A DNA stretch of 18,803 bases from CAYTEO01 sp964436825 (lineage in GTDB: Bacteria > Krumholzibacteriota > Krumholzibacteriia > LZORAL124-64-63): the NCBI GenBank assembly GCA_964436825.1, contig CAYTEO010000048.1, positions 1-18,803 on the forward strand, written 5' to 3'. Below the pieces are notes generated by a model. That model was not told the origin of the DNA. It saw nothing but the letters and a program-made list of their open reading frames with translations, and ran no database searches. How positions within the stretch are numbered: the stretch's first letter is position 1; each line of letters opens with the position of its first letter. This document shows positions 15,650-18,803 of the stretch, piece by piece. A program made the position numbers and the translations under genes.

Positions 15650-15678
15650 TTGACGTTCCGTCGCATCGTGCCTACGGT
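15650..15678 (+). promoter_or_regulatory. Sigma-70-type promoter for the small membrane protein and tRNA-Val
   Basis: TTGACG (15650-15655) and TACGGT (15673-15678) have a 17-bp spacer immediately after the mltG stop codon. The start would be near 15685, leaving a leader of only about 20 bases. This is the only credible promoter ahead of the tRNA-Val gene, suggesting a shared mRNA-tRNA transcript. Confidence 0.55.
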
Positions 15679-15704
15679 TGCACGGAAGGAAAGGAGAGCG
15701 CGAG

Positions 15705-15881
15705 ATGTCCGCTTCTTCGAGACAGTGGTCCCTGATCGCCGGCCTGGTCGCCATCACCGCCGGGTACGTCCTGCTCGGTCGCGGTGACATCACCGTCGCG
15801 CCCCTGTTGCTGGTGGGCGGCTACTGTGTCCTGGTGCCGCTGTACCTGCTCCAGGCATTCCTGCATCGCGAGGGCGAATAG
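15705..15881 (+). CDS. Small two-helix membrane protein of unknown function, overlapping tRNA-Val
   Basis: This 58-residue protein has two hydrophobic segments: about 9-26 (SLIAGLVAITAGYVLLG) and about 29-52 (ITVAPLLLVGGYCVLVPLYL). They are joined by the short turn RGD and followed by a charged C terminus. AAGGAGAG stands nine bases before ATG 15705; an upstream TTG start is unlikely. The general look (GYVLL, then an APLLLVGGYCVLVPL helix) resembles small uncharacterised membrane proteins found in FCB-group bacteria, but I cannot name a family securely. The TAG stop (15879-15881) lies inside the tRNA-Val gene, so the two genes overlap by ten bases and cannot both be matured from one RNA molecule without cutting the ORF. 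Confidence 0.75.
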   Translation: MSASSRQWSLIAGLVAITAGYVLLGRGDITVAPLLLVGGYCVLVPLYLLQAFLHREGE

Positions 15882-15948
15882 CTCAGCTGGTCAGAGCGCC
15901 TGCCTTACAAGCAGGAGGTCACAGGTTCGAGTCCTGTTTCGCCCACCA
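15872..15948 (+). tRNA. tRNA-Val (anticodon UAC)
   Basis: A complete 77-base tRNA with encoded CCA. Acceptor GGGCGAA pairs with TTCGCCC. The D arm is GCTC...GAGC. The anticodon stem CCTGC/GCAGG holds the loop CTTACAA with anticodon TAC, reading GUA/GUG valine codons. The T arm is ACAGG-TTCGAGT-CCTGT. The first ten bases overlap the 3' end of the upstream membrane-protein gene, including its stop codon. No integrase or duplicated 3' end is seen, so it is not visibly used as an attachment site. Confidence 0.97.
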
Positions 15949-16021
15949 GAGACCCCCGGTCCGCCCTCCGGGTGTCGAGAGCGAAAGCGAACGTTCCTTT
16001 TCAACCCCCGCCACCAGTCGG

Positions 16022-16044
16022 ACCGTTTTTTTGAAAAAAACGGT
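16022..16044 (+). promoter_or_regulatory. A/T-tract palindrome, candidate UP element
   Basis: ACCG followed by seven T's, a G, seven A's and CGGT form a perfect 11-base inverted repeat around G16033. It ends one base before the -35 box at 16046, placing its A/T core at about -41 to -55, where RNA polymerase alpha subunits contact UP elements. In this GC-rich window it is the most A/T-rich short tract. It could also serve as a terminator for the tRNA-Val transcript (hairpin plus T-run). Confidence 0.55.
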
Positions 16045-16045
16045 G

Positions 16046-16074
16046 TTGCGTCGGTCATGGCCCTGTGGTACACT
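16046..16074 (+). promoter_or_regulatory. Sigma-70-type promoter for the secreted-protein operon
   Basis: TTGCGT (16046-16051) and TACACT (16069-16074) are 17 bp apart, with the A/T palindrome directly upstream. The predicted start is near 16081, giving a leader of about 107 bases before the start codon at 16188. With the UP-like element and strong ribosome binding site this looks like a high-output promoter. Confidence 0.65.
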
Positions 16075-16172
16075 CATCTGGTCAAGTTATGGGCTTATGA
16101 GGAGTGGAAGGAGGGCCAACGGAAACGCACTCGTCATCGCCTGGGTTCGCCGCCCTCGCAAGGAAATGCCTG

Positions 16173-16188
16173 TTAGGAGGTGTCCTAA
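16173..16188 (+). promoter_or_regulatory. Hairpin enclosing the ribosome binding site
   Basis: TTAGGA (16173-16178) and TCCTAA (16183-16188) are perfectly complementary with the loop GGTG. The Shine-Dalgarno AGGAGGTG is half in the stem and half in the loop, and the 3' arm includes the A of the ATG. A folded hairpin would hide the ribosome binding site of the following gene; six base pairs with four A-U pairs would melt easily. Confidence 0.5.
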
Positions 16189-16823
16189 TGCTTCGTAGAA
16201 ACATTGTGGGTCTTCTGGTCTGCATCGCCGCCTTGGGTGTCGCCACCCTCGGCTTCGCGGGCATCCCGGATGTGAACAACTCCACGGCCACCACGGCCGC
16301 GGCTGTTCAGGTCAGCGTGTTCAACGTTCCTGACGGTTCGGGCAAGGCCATGACCGAGGCTCGCGACGCTGGCGGCAACGTCGTCGACGCGACGATCACC
16401 GTGACCCTGTACGACGCTGGCATGAATCCGGTGTACCTGTTCCCGTTCGAGGACATCTGGCTCCAGACCACCCTGGGCGGCCTCGTGGCCTGCCCCGGCG
16501 GTGCGCTGGCCGACGCCTCGACCGACATCAACGGCGTGACCCACTTCACCGGGCCCTTCAACGCTGGTGGTATCACCGATCCCGCGTCGGAGCTCTGCCA
16601 GGTGGTCGTCAACGGGACGCCGCTGGTCGGGAGTGACATGGACATCCAGTTCAACAGCCCCGACATGAACGGTGACGGCGTCGTCAACGTGAACGACCTG
16701 GGTATCTTCACGTCGTTCTACCCGGCGACGTACGGGTACGACGCCGACTTCTCGTACGACGGCGTGCTGAACCTGTCGGACCTCGTCCTCTTCTCGGCGG
16801 CCTACAACCAGAGTTGTCCGTAA
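16188..16823 (+). CDS. Secreted protein with C-terminal dockerin-like calcium-loop pair
   Basis: This 211-residue exported protein has a signal peptide (positively charged MLRR, then a hydrophobic core to FA at about 24). A beta-rich central domain (about 35-155, SVFNVPDGSG..., DATITVTLYDAG, FEDIWLQTTLGGLVACPGG, STDINGVTHF, two Cys or more) resembles an Ig-like/carboxypeptidase-regulatory module. The end carries two EF-hand-like loops: DMNGDGVVNVND (159-170) and DFSYDGVLNLSD (187-198), the dockerin type I layout. This architecture is common in secreted proteins of FCB-related candidate phyla; the function is unknown. ATG 16188 is chosen for the strong AGGAGGTG; the in-frame upstream extension has no signal peptide at its start. 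It is likely the first gene of an operon with the next one. Confidence 0.83.
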   Translation: MLRRNIVGLLVCIAALGVATLGFAGIPDVNNSTATTAAAVQVSVFNVPDGSGKAMTEARDAGGNVVDATITVTLYDAGMNPVYLFPFEDIWLQTTLGGLVACPGGALADASTDINGVTHFTGPFNAGGITDPASELCQVVVNGTPLVGSDMDIQFNSPDMNGDGVVNVNDLGIFTSFYPATYGYDADFSYDGVLNLSDLVLFSAAYNQSCP

Positions 16824-16863
16824 GTCGCATCAGGAGGGCATGTTCGCTTTCCGTGGACGTGAA

Positions 16864-16898
16864 GCCGATCCCGCCTCGCACGGCGGGGCGGGATCGGC
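16864..16898 (+). repeat. Perfect 12-bp hairpin between secreted-protein genes
   Basis: Bases 16864-16875 pair perfectly with 16887-16898 around an 11-base GC-rich loop. No T-tract follows, so full termination is doubtful. It could protect the 3' end of the upstream message, tune the ratio between two co-transcribed genes, or act as a weak terminator. Confidence 0.6.
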
Positions 16899-16953
16899 GG
16901 GGGATGCCAGAGCAACAGAGGACGACAACACATCCTTGTAAGGAGAGGACAAC

Positions 16954-17559
16954 ATGAAGAAGTTGCTAGCTATGGTTGCGGTCGCCACCATGTTGATGGC
17001 CGTTACCGCGGTCGCCCAGGTCGATACGGATCCGGACCAGTTCGGGATCTACTTCGACACCGACGCGACCGTCTACTGCTCGGACGCCGTTGCCGGAGGT
17101 CCGTTGACCTTCTACCTGATGATCACCAACCCCAGCGGCGACCAGATCGCCGCCTGGGAGTGCCGCGTGGAGTGGGACCAGATGGGCGGCGGGTTCTTCG
17201 GTAACTGGACGTTCGCCAACAACGGCATCAACGTCGGTGACCTGAGTGATCCCATGAACCAGCTGTTCGCCGTCGGCGTCGGCGCCAACCCCATCGTTCC
17301 GGCTCCGGCCACCATCCTGGCCACCTGGAGCGGGTTCTTCGGCTACGGCACGGGCTCGGTCTTCAAGATCACCCCGTACCCCGACACGGCCAGCTTCGAT
17401 CCGCCGGCTCCCGGCTACGCGATCGACGAGGTCAACCTCCAGGCCTGTGGCGTCAGCTCGGGTGACTTCGACCTGCCCGTGGCCAAGATCGGCCCGGACT
17501 GTGGTGTCGTTGCCGACGAGGCCACCAGCTGGAGCCAGGTCAAGGATCTGTACCGGTAG
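16954..17559 (+). CDS. Secreted protein, tandem paralogue A (GIYFD...LPVA type)
   Basis: This 201-residue exported protein has a signal peptide MKKLLAMVAVATMLMAVTAVA (about 1-21) and a single beta-rich domain. It begins GIYFDTDATVYC and runs through LTFYLMITNPSGDQIAAWEC, VEWDQ, GGFFGNWTFAN and ATWSGFF to SGDFDLPVAKIGPDC. The extreme C terminus is TSWSQVKDLYR. Cysteines (five in the mature part) suggest disulfides. The protein about 275 bases downstream is a clear paralogue of the same length. The strand pattern (a 'ITNPSG...' strand, then '...ILATWSGFF') is reminiscent of cohesin-like beta sandwiches, but I cannot assign that fold firmly. AAGGAGAGG precedes the ATG. No separate promoter is clear, so it is probably read from 16046. 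Confidence 0.85.
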   Translation: MKKLLAMVAVATMLMAVTAVAQVDTDPDQFGIYFDTDATVYCSDAVAGGPLTFYLMITNPSGDQIAAWECRVEWDQMGGGFFGNWTFANNGINVGDLSDPMNQLFAVGVGANPIVPAPATILATWSGFFGYGTGSVFKITPYPDTASFDPPAPGYAIDEVNLQACGVSSGDFDLPVAKIGPDCGVVADEATSWSQVKDLYR

Positions 17560-17597
17560 TCCGCTACCGGAGCGATCCGGTCCCACCCGGGACCAGA

Positions 17598-17632
17598 GGG
17601 GACCGACCGCAGGGTCGGTCCCCCTTCTTTTT
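17598..17632 (+). terminator. Rho-independent terminator
   Basis: A perfect 11-bp stem (17598-17608 with 17613-17623, loop GCAG) is followed by CTTCTTTTT. It sits 38 bases after paralogue A and closes the operon that starts at 16188. Confidence 0.9.
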
Positions 17633-17653
17633 GGCGCCGGCACGAATTGGGAC

Positions 17654-17682
17654 TGGACGCGTCCCCGGGATATGGCGACAAT
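17654..17682 (+). promoter_or_regulatory. Candidate promoter for secreted paralogue B
   Basis: TGGACG (17654-17659) and GACAAT (17677-17682) are 17 bp apart. The wider layout ACTGGAC-N18-GACAAT recurs exactly as ACTGGAC-N18-GATAAT at 18672-18702, which raises confidence above a lone match. The predicted start near 17689 leaves a leader of about 145 bases. An alternative pairing is TTGGGA (17647) with TATGGC (17671). Confidence 0.45.
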
Positions 17683-17833
17683 GTAGACAGAGGCGTGGAC
17701 CGGGGGGAGGGAGAACTCCGGCCATCCGGGAAACCACCGACGGACCGGAACCAAGTCCGGGAGAGACGGAACAGCCGTGTCGCCGCATCGTCGTGATGGA
17801 CCACCCATGACCCGTAGACAGGAAGGGGAAACC

Positions 17834-18436
17834 ATGCGGAAGAAGCTCGTAGCCACTCTCGTCGCCGTGCTTGCCCTCTCGGCCGTCGCCGTCGCCCAGC
17901 CGAGCGGCAACGACATCATGGGGATCTACTTCGACCCGGATGCCACCCAGTTCTGCTCCGAGCAGCAGGCCAACAGTGCGCTCACCTTCTACCTGCTGCT
18001 GGTCAATCCCACGGGTGCCCAGATCACCGCCTGGGAGTGCAAGGTGGAGTGGGACCAGCTGGACGGCGGGTTCTTCGGGAACTGGACGTTCGCCAACGAC
18101 GGCATCAACGTCGGCGACACCAGCGATCCGCTGAACACCCTGCTGGCCGTCGGCGTGGGGGCCAATCCCATCCAGACGCAGCCGGTCACCCTCCTGGCGA
18201 CCTGGAGCGGGTTCTGGGGCTCCGGCACCGAGGGCTCGGTCTTCAAGGTCCAGCCGTACCCCGGGACCGCCAGCTTCGACCCGCCGGCGCCCGGCTACGC
18301 CGTCAACGACGTGGACAGCGTGCCGTGCGGCGTCCCTTCGGGGGACTTCGACCTGCCCGTGGCCCGCATCACCCAGACCTGCGGTCTGCCTGCCGAGACC
18401 AGCAGCTGGAGTGGCGTGAAGGCCCTGTACCACTGA
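17834..18436 (+). CDS. Secreted protein, tandem paralogue B (GIYFD...LPVA type)
   Basis: This 200-residue exported protein has signal peptide MRKKLVATLVAVLALSAVAVA (about 1-21). It is collinear with paralogue A and shares GIYFD-DAT, LTFYL, AWEC-VEWDQ, GGFFGNWTFAN-GINVGD, AVGVGANPI, LATWSGF, GSVFK, TASFDPPAPGYA, SGDFDLPVA and the tail SWSGVKALYH. The signal peptides and the segment after GIYFD diverge most, as expected for an older duplication kept by selection. GGAAGGGG precedes ATG 17834; in-frame upstream starts lack a signal peptide. It has its own candidate promoter and its own terminator, separate from paralogue A. Function unknown; a secreted or surface structural or binding role is plausible only. 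Confidence 0.85.
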   Translation: MRKKLVATLVAVLALSAVAVAQPSGNDIMGIYFDPDATQFCSEQQANSALTFYLLLVNPTGAQITAWECKVEWDQLDGGFFGNWTFANDGINVGDTSDPLNTLLAVGVGANPIQTQPVTLLATWSGFWGSGTEGSVFKVQPYPGTASFDPPAPGYAVNDVDSVPCGVPSGDFDLPVARITQTCGLPAETSSWSGVKALYH

Positions 18437-18465
18437 TCGCGATCGGGCCGAGCGAGCCCGTCCAG

Positions 18466-18495
18466 GGGACCCGGTGCATCCGGGTCCCTTTTTTT
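18466..18495 (+). terminator. Rho-independent terminator after paralogue B
   Basis: A 9-bp GC-rich stem GGGACCCGG/CCGGGTCCC (18466-18474 with 18480-18488, loop TGCAT) is followed by seven T's. It lies 29 bases after the stop codon and is the clearest terminator in the window. Confidence 0.93.
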
Positions 18496-18500
18496 CGTTT

Positions 18501-18550
18501 CCGACCGAACCGGTCGGTTGTGGGAAAGCGACCGACCGGACCGGTTGACC
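18501..18550. repeat. Cluster of GACCG/CGGTC repeats
   Basis: A 7-bp hairpin CCGACCG/CGGTCGG (18501-18507 with 18511-18517) is followed by three near-tandem GACCG units (18530-18543). The second block is close to the inverse of AACCGGTCGGT (18508-18518) with an extra ACCGG inserted. It could be an operator-like site or a small slipped repeat. Confidence 0.45.
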
Positions 18551-18673
18551 TGTCATGTGAATGGCCACGGTAGGGGATGTGCGCTCGGAAATGGAGCAGA
18601 TGGAAGAGGCAACGGTCCGGGAACGGAAATGAGAGAAACGCAATTTTAAGGTACAACCATCAGGATTTTTCAC

Positions 18674-18702
18674 TGGACATGGGGATGGCGATAGGGGATA
18701 AT
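18674..18702 (+). promoter_or_regulatory. Outward-facing sigma-70-type promoter
   Basis: TGGACA (18674-18679) and GATAAT (18697-18702) have a 17-bp spacer, each matching five of six consensus bases. The predicted start is near 18709, with the transcribed gene beyond the window. The extended layout matches the candidate promoter of paralogue B. Confidence 0.6.
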
Positions 18703-18803
18703 CCAAGAGTCGAGGTTGTTCCTGTCGTGCGGCCACCCTGTCGGAGGCTCGCCCCTCTGGTGACAGGAATGAATGCCGACGGTTGATCTCTGCCGTGCCT
18801 GGT

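Larger units (their letters stand above)
18437..18803. other. Gene-free stretch at the right edge
   Basis: No convincing coding region is seen over 367 bases. The only open frame (18577-18786) lacks a ribosome binding site and has unusual composition. The stretch holds a terminator (18466-18495), a cluster of GACCG/CGGTC repeats (18501-18550) and a good outward-facing promoter (18674-18702). Its base composition is clearly less GC-rich than the coding parts of the window. Confidence 0.6.

Noticed and set aside
15872..16044. Integrative element attachment at tRNA-Val (or at the tmRNA 3' end)
   Set aside because: Both are favoured integration sites, but no integrase, no phage gene and no duplicated tRNA 3' end is present in the window.
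16104..16187. Upstream start for the dockerin-like secreted protein
   Set aside because: It would bury the signal peptide behind 28 polar residues and ignore the AGGAGGTG just before 16188.
18577..18786. 69-codon open frame at the right edge
   Set aside because: It has no ribosome binding site, a basic/Trp-rich random-looking product, and overlaps the proposed promoter at 18674-18702.
1..18803. CRISPR array, insertion sequence or toxin-antitoxin pair
   Set aside because: No spaced direct repeats, transposase motifs or terminal inverted repeats were seen, and no small two-gene module matches a known toxin-antitoxin type.

Overview
The window is a compact, GC-rich bacterial chromosome segment. 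It carries mostly housekeeping genes on the + strand, with one divergent gene near the left edge, and ends in a block of small secreted proteins. Several traits together suggest an uncultured lineage near the FCB group or its neighbours (Krumholzibacteriota/Eisenbacteria-like). These are an EF-G of the mitochondrial/spirochaete EF-G1 type, a type 2 IleRS, a RsbV/RsbW-like partner-switch pair, and secreted proteins with dockerin-like repeats and a 'GIYFD...LPVA' architecture. This placement is inference from protein style; no rRNA is present to confirm it.

Layout. (1) 1-55 is the 3' end of tmRNA followed by a hairpin. (2) 134-652 (-) is a nitroreductase, divergent from the + strand genes fba (class II fructose-bisphosphate aldolase) and kbl (glycine C-acetyltransferase). 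(3) 3207-7041 is fusA (EF-G1-type), an unassigned RecA-like ATPase, yggS and yggT, read as one operon. (4) 7282-15648 is one long, tightly packed operon: purine nucleoside phosphorylase, ileS, a DksA/TraR zinc-finger protein, lspA, rluD, a STAS anti-sigma antagonist, a HATPase anti-sigma factor, ruvX and mltG. Many of these junctions overlap (ATGA or TGATG). (5) 15705-15948 is a 58-residue membrane protein whose stop codon lies inside a tRNA-Val(UAC) gene. (6) 16188-18436 holds three small exported proteins: one ending in a dockerin-like pair of calcium loops, then two tandem paralogues with a shared C-terminal tail. They have strong expression signals (an A/T-rich upstream element, strong Shine-Dalgarno sequences, and two U-tract terminators). 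(7) 18437-18803 has no gene but carries a terminator, a repeat cluster and a good promoter pointing out of the window.

The conserved core (ileS/traR-like/lspA/rluD, ruvX-mltG, yggS-yggT) is ordinary. The points worth a second look are as follows. The IleRS signature is GVHH in place of HIGH, a swap linked to extreme mupirocin resistance. The PNP has Asp where 6-oxopurine-specific enzymes have Asn. The STAS/HATPase pair sits in a translation and envelope operon with no sigma factor or phosphatase. A protein gene and a tRNA overlap. The ribosome binding site of the first secreted protein is locked in a small hairpin. The secreted-protein block also shows a repeated promoter layout (ACTGGAC-N18-GAYAAT), and I suggest, speculatively, a cohesin-like/dockerin-like pairing among its products.
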